From Echiichthys vipera (lineage: Eukaryota; Chordata; Actinopteri; Perciformes; Trachinidae): a DNA stretch of 64,000 nucleotides. The translations under genes were made by a program, and so were the position numbers. Positions 40,001-52,220 of the stretch are shown here, piece by piece. Every line of letters begins with the position of its first letter. Within the stretch, counting starts at the first letter, position 1. A model generated the notes under the pieces. It ran no database searches. It was given only the letters and a program-made list of their open reading frames with translations, and was not told the DNA's origin. The stretch is from NCBI GenBank assembly GCA_963691815.1, contig OY829647.1, positions 14,381,360 to 14,445,359 of the forward strand. Direction: 5' to 3'.

Positions 40001-43000
40001 TGAACTGTTGGCTGAGTTGCATGATGAGTAATGGGTGGAATATAAAATATATATATCTCTGTTGCATTGATTTGAACTGTTCATTGCGAGTCCAACAATG
40101 TAATAGTACTGCATACTAAATATGTGCAGTACGTGTTTAAAAAGGTGTTTAGAAACTCAACAACAAGTATTCAACAAGAAAGATGACGACAAGAAGCAGG
40201 GTTACCACACCTTCTTCAACATCAAATCCAAGCACTTTCCAGACCCAATTCCCAATCCAAGGTGCCAATGACATAGTTTGAGACAAGTTAATTACTGTTA
40301 CAACGGCAGGAAACACACATGCAGACAGAGGAACACGCCTGTTAACTATCGTCAAAAAACAAAATATCAAAAGAACTTTGATTTCTATTCTTGAGCAAAA
40401 TATATAAATTCAAGCACTTTTATGTCTATTTTCCAAAAACATTCATGCTTTGATTTTTTTTACAAACATACAGTAGAACCTGCAGCATCCCAAACACAGC
40501 ACGCCAACCAGCCAGCTATTCCATCAGGACAGTCCTGGATCGTTACCTGAGCTTGTCGTCCCAGACAAACTTCTTCCGCGGGCCCATCACCCTTTTCCCC
40601 GGCTTCTCCTCGTCTTCCTCCTCTGAGCCGTTCTTATCGCCCTCTCCTGACTGCTGTCTGCAGGACGCAAACACACAAACACTCACAGTAAGTAAGATTT
40701 GTGCGCACACACATTTTACAAACAAACAGCTTGAATAAACTTTATTGTAAAACCTCAACAACAATAACTACAGTGTCCATTTACAGGAAAAAAATATGTA
40801 GATGCCTGGCTGTCTAAAAATGTTTCAGCTAAAATTTTAATTGAACTACAACTACAACCCTGAGGTTTTTCCTCCACCAACCAGCATAGTTTCCATTTAC
40901 ATCCATGTCAGTGCAGACAGTGAAACGAGAATACTTCACACATCTTAAACCCTGCAGCACAGAAGATCTATACAGTCAGCACAGTTTGAATAATTCAATA
41001 TCCGACCAAATGTCTCCCCTTCTGTTCCTGTGTTATGGTGCTGAATAATGGACAAAACATTAGGATGTCATGGTGAAGATTTACTTACTTTGCAACCTTG
41101 GCCATGCAGTCCATGTTGTATCTGGCTATCTGCTCTGGCATCACACTACACACCGCCAGCTTTAGCTTCAACAACGGCGTCCGTAGGCGATCGTCCTGAG
41201 AGAAAGAGAGAGAGTGAGAGTGGTTGTGTTAAGGACAGAGGATGACCGAGACAGAGGGAGAACAAGAACGAAAAGTGTGGAAATTGTAAGACGGTGGAAA
41301 GTGAACTCAGAGTGAGGGGAGTTTGAAAAGATGCAGGCAGAGCAACAGCGGGAGGGAAGAAAAAGAAAGAAAGACGGGAGAGGAGAGGAGGCATCAAGAG
41401 GAAGGGTCAAAGGGGGAGATATGTATTGTGTCAACAATGCAACTTGAATAATCCATGACAAAAGACATTTAGAAGCCTGTTTCTTGTGACAGTCCTCATT
41501 GCACTAGTCGGCCTCCACTGAGATCCCCTCAACTTAATAACTGAAGCAGTGAAGATGGCAGAGCATTAAAATATATAATATGAGAAGACACATAATGTGG
41601 AGAAACCAGAGAAACCAGCAGCTGAACGGAAGAGCTCAACAGCTCAGAAATATCGTCTTCTCTCCTCCCGTGACCTGGAAATCATCCTCAACCTTGGAGG
41701 ATATTCCAACCCTTTAACGCTGAGGTAGGTAACTTTTATTAAAAATACATTTTGTCATATTTGCAGACAGTGTCTTTATCCTGACAGCACTACATGCCCG
41801 TAGTTTTTCTTCAGACACGGTGGAATCTTTGCCTAAGCACCAGGTGGAGGCTCTCTTATATAGTACTGTCGGGATATAGTGACAGTTTAAGCAAATATGA
41901 CAACTTATCTTATAAAAATGACCTACTTTGTGCTTTATATGCACCTCAAGGAGGCGAGGAGAGAGGCAGCTTCTGTAGGAGCTTAGAGCGAGAAACCATA
42001 GGTATATCTGGTGTGGAAGTGTTTCATCAAGTGGTGTGACATAAATGCCACACTTCCAGTTGACAGCAGCACATCATAAGTAACTGATGTTGCATTAGAC
42101 TGAAGCTATGGAAGGATTTCTCATTTAGCAGCTTCCGCTCTGCTAATACTACATAACTCAATTAGGAGGCTTATTTCCCATTCTTTTTATGTCAAGCTAT
42201 GACAATTTTTCCTATAATTTTAATGTTTTTCTTTCCAGGACTCATCGAGATTCTTCAATGAAAAATGTTTAAAAATAGCTCTGCACATATTTGTCCTCAA
42301 CAGATTTGAGCTCGGTATCAGTGACACGGTTCTAGTCTGCACTGTAAACGGGTTAACTTTCCTTTTAATAGTAGTTGCTGTAAAAAAATTTGAGTGCTGA
42401 TGAACTTAACTTCATAAAATAATCACACATCACTCCCATTTCACACAGCAATTGGCCATGTTGGCAGAGTTGTGAAAGTATTCAGGATCTGATCTCTCTC
42501 ATCCTCCCTTTTTTAATTCTTCATACATCTATGTCTATCTACTTTTCATGTGTACACATGAGTTAAACGCTATTATAAATAATAAAATTGTAAGACAGAG
42601 GAAAGTGAACTCAGAGTGAGGAGAGTTTGAAAAGATGCAGGCAGAGCAACAGGGGGAGGGAAGAAAGAGAAAGAAAAGAAAAAGGAGAAGAATAAAGAAA
42701 GAAACAGACAAAGGAGAGAAAGAAAGAGACAGGAGAGGAGGAAGAGGAAGCATCAATAGGAAGGGTTAGACACTATAATAAATGCCCTGGAGATTTGATC
42801 CTTTTACACAATGATCACGCCTCGTACCTCTCTACAACAGATGACAGATGTGAAGTCAGTTATTGATGATCAATGAGAACAGAAATGTTTTTTTGACTGG
42901 GTTTGTTACTGCGCATGTACAGAAACTTCAGCCGCTCAATAGTCTGTATTTTAACGACCACAGGACAATCAAAAAGGATGCGGTGGAAAAGGCGTCTTTG

Positions 43001-46000
43001 AATCAGATTCTAAATTAATTTAAAGTGATGGGATTTCTAATTTCCTGTCACAGATAAGCCTCACTCACCTGGATGTTAAGACTGAGTTTTTTCAGGCGTT
43101 TGAGGAGGGCTTCTTTGTTGCACGGCACAAATGCCTCCATGTGCGAGTAAATGCCTGAGCGCACTCCAGGGGGCTGCTCCTGCACCTGCAGCTCAATGCT
43201 GAGAGGAGGAAGAGGAGGGAGTAAGTCATGATTGTGAAATACAGAATGGGTCAAAAATACATAAATAAATCAAGGAGCTGGTCAGATATGGAGGTACAAA
43301 GGTGAAAAATATGGTGTGATACAGACGGAGGAAATAAAAGAGAGTAACGGATACGGTGGAAGAATAAAGGGTAGTTGCACAGAACGAGGGGAGGGTGAAC
43401 ATACAGCAGAAACAAGAGAGGAATGGAAATGAGATGCATGTCATTAACACAGAGGATGAGAGGCAGAGAGGAAAAAAACACTTAAAAAGACAGCAGGAGA
43501 GGTGGCGAGGGAAATCTGCTGAAAATGAGTGAGAAACAATGAAAGGGAGGAGGAGAATGAGCCGGGATGAGGCTGATGGTGATTTAAAAGCTGTCCTACT
43601 CACTCCAGGAGAATGTTATTCATGTCCAAGGTGAAGAATTTCTTCCTGCCCTCTTGATCAAACTGCCGCGAGGCCTGTGGGAGAAAAGGTTGAGTCAGCA
43701 TACCAGCACTGTTCCACACAGTATACATCTGTGCCTTTGAGGACTTCACTGACAGAAACACACTTCCTCCTCTACTTGACAATGACCTTCACCTGATTTT
43801 AACTTTAACCATTAACTTCCACAGATGCTTTTTAACTTAATCTGATTGATTTGGTTTGTTTGCCAGTTTTTTTTGGCTGGTGTGAAAGCTGTCAATCAAT
43901 CTCTTAAGCAGCCTAAACAACCAGATCTTCCACAAGGAAATTTAAGCATCAAAAACAAACTACTGTTAAATCTACTTGTTGATAGGGGGAATGGTCGTGG
44001 ATCTCCTGGTCTGTGTAAAGCCGTGGGAGGTCTGCAAAATTTCATCATCAGAGTAAACTCTGTGTGTACATCAAAGTACCTCAAATTTTGTGTGACCATA
44101 CGTACGCTTCTGCACTGGAAAACCAAAATGGAAGCTGTATTTGATGGTGTCAAGAAATCTACTGCTGCCCACATCGCTACAATTAATCTTCAAACAGCAT
44201 AAAGATAAACAAATGTGCAACAATTCATGAATGCCGATCTACTGCGCAGGTGTGGAAAGCGTCGTCTAAAAATCGTATAAGCAGAACTACTGCGTGTTTG
44301 TCCATACGCGTCCATTTGGGAGTATATTCGGGGCTTACGTGGGGTCATGTGCTAAGCATGGTGGTTAACACTATCAGCAAGTGAGTGTGCATAACTTTCC
44401 CTGATCAATCAGGAAGTGTGAACTAATTACAAACCACACTTTACCTATCCTCCTGTGAAATTCACACTCTTTCCAGTTATTTTCTATTTACGACATAGCT
44501 CGATGGACAATGCCCATGATCAACAATTTCTTTGCAAGCATGTGACCGCCAGCTGAGGAAAAATAAACACCATGTATTGCAGAAAAGTACTGCATGATCT
44601 TCCATCTGTGCTGGAATTTGGTTTTCCCACGTGGGTCCACAGAGCTGATAATACAGGACAACAGTCACCAAAACGACTACTCTGTTTAACTTCATATTTA
44701 GAGCTCATAGTTTGTAAAAAGTTGATTTTAGTGTAAAACGCTAAAACAAAGATCTTAAAGTTCGAGCTCCTAAGCTCTCCCCTCCCCTCGGCTCTTTGTT
44801 ATCTTTGGAAGCAACAAAAAACTGTATGTCTTTATTTCTCTTCCTCCCTCTTCTCTTCTTCACCTCTGTATATTTCACCTGAATAATCCTTTTCAATTGC
44901 CTCTCTCTGCCTCTTTTTACATGTTTTCCAACATCCAGAAAGACAATTCTCTGCTACTGAAGGACTCTGTGGCTGTGAGATACAAAAAAAGAAACAAAAA
45001 TACTTTTTCAAAGGCTGTTTTAGTTACATAAAAAACCTCAGGGTTCAGCTCGGAGCCATGTTTATCGGTGGTTTAGAAGAGACTATTCTTGTCGGACGAA
45101 ACGATAACAATAAACATTTTGTGCCACTTCCTGAGCTAATGGCCATTTGTGTTTAACTTCTGCAAAGCGGCTTCACGGGTAATTGCAGCCGCCCACAGAC
45201 AGGCTACAGTTGACTCACCGCCCGCAGGTCCTCGATGCGTTTAATAAGAGGAGCAGGCAGTCCATCAGGCAGCGGAGGCGGAGAAAAGAGCGCGCTGGAA
45301 GACCCCAGACCTCGTCCTTGGCCGCCGCCTCCTCCTGCTGCTGTTTTAGGAGCAGGAACACCGACTCCCAGAATACCATTCTCCCTGGCCGCCGCCATGG
45401 CGTGCTGCTGGTCAGTGTCCAACAAGCTGAAGTCCAGGTCGCCTAGGAGATCCTGCAGCTCCTTCTCATTGGCCGAGCCCAACAGTGACATCACAGCGGG
45501 GTCTGAGGTGAGGTCTGCCAGTGAAAGGTCGTTGCTGGCTGTTTTGCCCTGCGGGTGGGTGGAGTTAGAGGCTAACAGGTGGTTCGTTGAGTTTGTGGAG
45601 TGGGGCTTATTAGCCACGCCTCCTGCCAGGACAGGGTGAGCCATGTTCGGGTTTCTTTTCCTCATCTCCTCCTTCTCCCGAGTGAAGCGGCGGAGCATGG
45701 CCGCCAGGTACAGCGAGTCCTTCATCAGCTTCTTCCTCTTCTTCTTCTCCGGCCGGTAGAGGCCGAGGGCCGTCACTCTGTTGAAGGAAGACACAGCAAT
45801 GCCTTGTTTTTAGTTAAGTGCAAAGTACATGTTTGATCTTTTTCAGGACAAGACGTTCAGACAGAACATGAGAAACCTGGTTAGGAATCTCCCTTTTTAC
45901 ATTTTTATAACAGCATTCAGGGTTGTGATCATCTGTTTCTTAATATGTTCATCCGTCACTTTGTTCTGCACCAACAGAGGATGATTGTGCATTGGCGTTA

Positions 46001-49000
46001 CACACGACTGTAAACTGTAATCTCCCTAATACAAAACTAGGCTGCTACAGTATAACCACACTAAGACATCTGCTCACTTCAGATTGCTCGGTTATAACGC
46101 GAGTGAACAAATCTGAGACATCCTAATAAGGTAATGAAGACAAATGGAGTTGCATTTAAGAGGGATAAAAAGTGCAAAGATGGAGATAAATGAAACCCAT
46201 GCTACAAAATAGGACACATTCTCACTGGAAAACTGAGGCATTGACACACGCTGACAAAGATAACTCAGAAATGTGAGAAGAGGAACTGTGGATTCTGTGG
46301 GATTAACCTGCAGTCTGCTCTGAAGGATCTGACACACACACACACATAACATCATCTGTTTCATAATGGCACAACGGCAATAGCTGCTGCTATTTTTGGA
46401 AGTTATTTTCAGAGCAACGGCGTGTTGGAGTATTCGGCCAATCTGAGTGCGGATCATGCGGTGTTTTCTGGAAGGCGGTTGGCTTGTCACAGTCAGCGTC
46501 CCTTCCTCATGATAGATGTATGAGAGCGTCCGCACAAAAGCGCAGGACTAAAATGTCACACAAGGTGGTTAATTATTAGCACGGTAAAGAGTGGACATCA
46601 CATCACAGTGGCCCACAAATCCACGGGTGTCTAAAAGGTCAACTTTTCAAGCACATGAGAAAGATTTGATAATTTACATAAAATATCTGTGGGACATTGG
46701 TTAAAATAGCTTTATCGGAATCACTGGATTAAGTTTGGGTATATTACAGATGTGTTGAAAGAGATGAGGCAGTTTGCTCAGCTACTCATGAGCCATTTGC
46801 AAGTATTCAGCTCCTTAATTGACATGCACCTAAACATCCCTAACATGAGGAAGCGCAACTTCACCAACTGACACAAGACAAACACTGGCAGTTATATTAT
46901 ACTGCAGAAATTCTCACCCTTGTTTAGGTACTCTGTTTTTCTTCTCTTCCAGATTGTTCACTTCCTTCTTTTTCCTCTTTTTAATCACCTGCTCCTTGTT
47001 TTCATTAGGCTTCTGAAACGAGAACACATACACTCCTTAAGTCAAATATGCAGAAGACGACAGTGCACAGTGGAAAAAAACGATAAATTCTGTCTGAAGA
47101 ACACAAGCTGTGCTCTGTGTGCGTGTGCGCGTGTGTGTGTGTGTGTGTGCATTAGGATGTCCTTCAGGGATTTCTCTTGATGTGGTGACAGATAACGTCT
47201 ACATCACGTCTCACTACAGCAAATGAAAATCCTGTTGGGAGGACATTCTTGTTGCTTTTGAGATCCTGCTGTGTCATATGTTATATTTTATTTATCAAAA
47301 TGAATACATGCCACACAACTCTACTTCAGGAAACCATGCATATTCAATACAAATGCATTAATACTACTGAATTTAGTTTCGAAGCTCGCACTTCTAAAAG
47401 TCAAATAAAATCAAATAATTTACAACTTCTATGACAATGTGTTGTTTTGCCTCACTGAACTTGGCACAGGCTGATCAGGATTTCTTGTATTTGGGAGGTA
47501 GCGCATTGAAAACAAGACTAAGGGTCTACAGCCAAGTAAGCAGCTCTCTGAGGCCGTACTTGAACTAAATGCAACATGCTAACAAGCTGCTCACAATGAC
47601 GATGCTAACATGCTGATGTTCAACAGATATAATGTTTACCATGGTCAGCCGCAAAAGTAAGGGATCACTGTAATTACTGTAAAGTCACTGTAATTTATCC
47701 TCCAAGGAACATAAATGTTTGTACAATTGATTTTGCCAAACTATCCCATATTCCCGCAGGTACAAGTGGCCGACATGGGTTTTCTCAGGAGGGTGGCTGG
47801 AGTCTCTCTTAGAAATAGGGTGAGAAGTTCAGCCATCCGTGAGGAACTCGGAGTAGAGCCGCTGCTCCTTTGCGTTGAAAGGAGTCAGTTGAGATGGTTC
47901 GGGCATCTACTAAGGATGCCCCCTGGGCGCCTCCCTAGGGAGGTGTTCCAGGCATGTCCAGCTGGGAGGAGGCCTCGTGGAAGACCCAGGACTAGGTGGA
48001 GAGATTATATCTCCAAACTGGCCTGGGAACGCCTCGGGCTCCCCAAGTTAGAGCTGGTTAATGTGGCCCGGGAAAGGGAAGTTTGGGGTCCCCTGCTAGA
48101 GCTGCTGCCCCTGCGACCCGACCCCGGATAAGCGGTTGAAGATGAGTGATGAGAGTGAGTGATCCCATAGTTGTTCAGCAGATATTTCAGTCTGGACCAA
48201 AGTGGAAGACCTGACATTGCCACCCCTAGCCTGATGGCAACTGTATGGCTAAAAATGCATCTTTTTTTTTCTTACATATTTCCAACATGACTATTTGATC
48301 CTTTAGGTTCTGTATTTGATTTGACAAAATAATAAGCAACCTGAATAACAGGTTAGGAAAAAGTTGAAGGTATTAACTTATCTTTGTTATTGTAAGTAGT
48401 ATTCTAACAGATTTGACAGTGAGTAATTTTATTGCTGATAATTTAAGTATGTATTATGTTGATTTGATGTTAGTATGGTGTTTTCAAGCCACCTCAACTT
48501 TGCTAGTTCTACATTAAGAACCATAATGGAAATAAGTCTTGAACTTTGAGTCCTTCTTATAGTAGTATGTCATTGCATGCACTCTCTTACAATGTTAAAA
48601 ACATTTTCCGGCCCTGAAGTGATTTTAAAAAGCACAAGTATAATTTCTTTATTTTCAGTAAGGAACATGTTCAGGTAGTCTCACCTTGTCCTCGTCTCCC
48701 TCTGAGTCGGAGGCCGCTCTGAACTGCAGTGTGCCGGTGTTGATGTAAAATCCCCCCAGCTTTGTGGTCAAAGAGGCAGGAACGAGCTCATCATACTGAG
48801 AAAAATAACAATAGAAGACAGTTTGTGTTATAACATCACATGAACCCAGAACATAGTAAATCCTCTTTTACAAAAAAGCATGTCTTGTGATCCTATTTTT
48901 TGTTAATATTTTACAAATAAGCTCATGCTCTTGTGTTGGTCCGTGAAAAAGGATGACTTGTTGTGAACCAAAATAAATAAATCACAAAGAAAAAAAATCA

Positions 49001-52000
49001 AATCCCTCGAGGCCAATGGCGAACTTTTCCATCACAAAGCATACCAAAACAAAAAGGAGAAAAAAAGGGTCAAACAGGCACTGCCAACGCAAAGAGCACA
49101 GCTATCAAAACAACAAAACAAATATCAATTAATAGCAGAGACTCCATATAAAAGAGCATAATTCTCAATCATAATTCTAGCTATTAAAGTCAGACAGAGA
49201 GTGATACTCTGAGTACTGAGCCGCAAACACCGTCAAACAAAAAGAATCACATATCCCTCTGTGGACACAAGCAGCACGGACGTATTCATGAGTCATGAGG
49301 ATGATTTTAGCCTCTTAGAGTCTCAGGTTGGTTGTAAGAAGGGACAAGAGTCTATCTTTAGAAGTGCAGCTGAATGCATTGTATTGAGACATCAAACCAG
49401 GAGATAAATATTTAACCACAGAGGAAAAATATATACCTCAACACAACAAGACACGAGAACAGCAGTTCAGGAATGTGACGAGGACAGCAAATTAATCAGC
49501 AGATAATAAGGGGGGGAGAGAACAGTGTGCAGTGTTATTATAAAGACTAAATGGAGACATCTGACCAAATAAAAGTGACCTCCTCGGGGGGAAAAAACAG
49601 AACCATAGGTGAAAAATCACGCCATTATTAATAAAGTGAGGGCCACTCACAGCTTCTGAGTTGTCGATAAAGGGGTCTGTCTCGTCGTAGCCAAAGCCTA
49701 TATCAATCAAATCTTGCATTCGGTCTTTCTTCTTCTTCTTCTCTGTGTTACCCTGAAAAATAATTTATATTGGATATTAAGTTTTGATTCACATGGAAGT
49801 TGCTCACACTTATTCTAACCTTAAAGATGAACTCGATTAAATTGTCTTTTAAGTTCCTTTCTATCAAAGAGAGAGTTAAAACAATGGTAATTGATCATAC
49901 GACCCACTAATGAAAGCACTTCCTCTGTGCAGAGTGTTACAATACCGTGTCTGTGGCAACATTCACGGGCTAGATACGCCGCCATGCTAGTGACGCTGCT
50001 GTCGGCAGTTGCTCCGTCGGCCTAACTCGTCACTAACGGTTATGCTGCGTTCACTTGTAATCAGAAATGGGGAACTTCCAACTTCAGTCAGGTTTGTAGT
50101 AAGGCCAGAAGTTTATTAGGGACGTGTGTGTGTGTGTGTGTGTGGATTTAAGAGGGGAACATATAGGGGACGGACCAGAAGTAGAGAGGTGAATGTGTTT
50201 CAATAAATGTAAAACAAAATATAAATAGTCAACACACGTAGTGACTTTTTTTACAAGACAGAACATCTTCCTGCAAAAGAGCCCGCTAGAAACAACGCAT
50301 CTCAATTCTTATCGGATAAAACTTTAATCTTAAAATGGCCAGGGTGAGGATTTCATAAAAAAAAAATTATTAAAAGCTCGCCTTCGCTGTTGTATGGGCA
50401 ACTTTAGGAAACTAGAGCCCGACTGATACGACAATGCCGGGCGATACAGGCTTCTTACAGTCGGACGATAAGTAGAAGGAAATCTAAGAGCCAAATACGT
50501 GTATCCAACAGTGAGCAACAACTCACTTATTTTTCCACCCCTCAGTACGAATCTCAGCCACAATTAATTAAAAATAAAAAAGAGGGCCGCTGATTAAAAA
50601 ATGTTTATAGGATACATGAAAGTAATGAAATATCAGACACTGCATTGTCAATGAATACTTTAAATTCTCAAATATCCGCCTAAAATCATCCAATTTCAGT
50701 CGAGTTACAGCGACCAGTATAGGAATCAAAAAATATATTTAGGGAAAAACTTTTTCCCGCACTCTCTCAAACAAATTGAGGCATTAACAAACTTTTCGAG
50801 GCACAATTATATTTTGCGCATTTAATGTGAAATGAGCTCAGATTAAAATGCATCACCACCTTGTGTCAATATGAGTAACTAAAAACATACTATTGTTATT
50901 ATCTACTCATGTTTATCAGATCATTTATATGCAACATCGCTGTTTGTGTGAGCGGAAACTATATGAACTGAATGAAAATAATATTAATTTAGGGTTACAA
51001 CATTGGTCTAAACTGGTAAATCACATTTTAGGGGCATTTTGAGATTTCTTGTGACATATTTGCCCTTTGTCTCCTTTAATTTCTGACAGAGCAACAATGA
51101 TTATGTGACTAAAAATATCACTACATATATGTGTAACCTGTGTGTCACCTGTTGTACGACTGTGAAGCTGAGATATAAGTTAAATTTACTTCACCATAAC
51201 AAGGTAAAATAAACCACAATATCAGCCTATGATGCTGATAGTGACACCGTTGTATGTGTTGGTCAATGTCACAAGAAATTGTATTACAGAAATACCAAAG
51301 ATATATGTTTATAAACAGTGTCACCATCACACTGATTGACCCCCAGAGATCACGGCCAAATTAACGTTTCAACTGTAAAATGTCCCACTCATGTTTGTTT
51401 ATGTTTTGTTTTCATCAGCTAATAAATCATTATCGGATTTTCTGAAACTTTTAAATATCAATACTGGTTTCAGCTTTAAAAAACAGCTTCGGACATGGTC
51501 AGATTAGAAATACTTAGGTTGTGGGATATATTATTATTAACAATAATAATAATAATAATAATAACAACTCACATATTTATTTTCAAACTTTTTTGCCAGG
51601 GCCTCAACATGGAGCCGCTCTTTCTCGTCATCGTTGAAGGGGTCGTTGGGATTGTGGGCTGGAGTCACACTTGGAGGATTATTCTTTGCCTGTAGAACAA
51701 ATAGTGATACTTATTTTAACTTAAAATTAAAAGACTATGAACAGGAATAATCAGGTGTCAGGGCTATGACTGGACAGTTTCAGTCCACTTTACACTGGAA
51801 AACCACAACCTGACGAAGTTAAAAAAAAAAAAAATTACATTATTAGGCAGGCAAACTTAAAATAAAATTAATAAAATAAACAGAAATGGTGCCAAACATG
51901 GTGCTGGCACTGCCACCCTTTGGATTCAAATAAGAAATGTCAAAATGAAAGTGTGTTTTGCAAACTTCCATGCAAATTTCCCACGCGTGTAAAACATAAC

Positions 52001-52181
52001 AGCAAAAACTGGATCACCATCCTAAACTGCACAGTATCAAAATGAGGCGAGCTGTGACATTTGCCTTTGCTCCCATGCTACATCCTGGTACTTCCATCAG
52101 CAATGCTCTATCATCTATCTATCACCCGCAGCCAGAGAGGGCCAAACTGCATGTGGCATTTTCCAAGTGCTGCTGTAATGG

Positions 52182-52220
<39 letters not shown>

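Larger units (their letters stand above)
38181..40546 (-). other. ubn2 intron 10, mostly transposon remains
   Basis: Contains the dispersed repeat shared with 14,865 (38,485-38,600), an L2 LINE reverse-transcriptase pseudogene (39,035-39,640) and a further dispersed repeat (39,640-39,800). No ubn2 coding inside. Confidence 0.7.
41196..43068 (-). other. ubn2 intron 8 with an internal repeated block
   Basis: A block of about 130-180 bp occurs at 41,281-41,410 and again at 42,585-42,768. Purine-rich on + (pyrimidine-rich in the transcript). No coding. Confidence 0.7.

Noticed and set aside
43846..44202. 118-codon plus-strand frame in a ubn2 intron
   Set aside because: No recognisable family and no splice or promoter context; probably chance or an old transposon.
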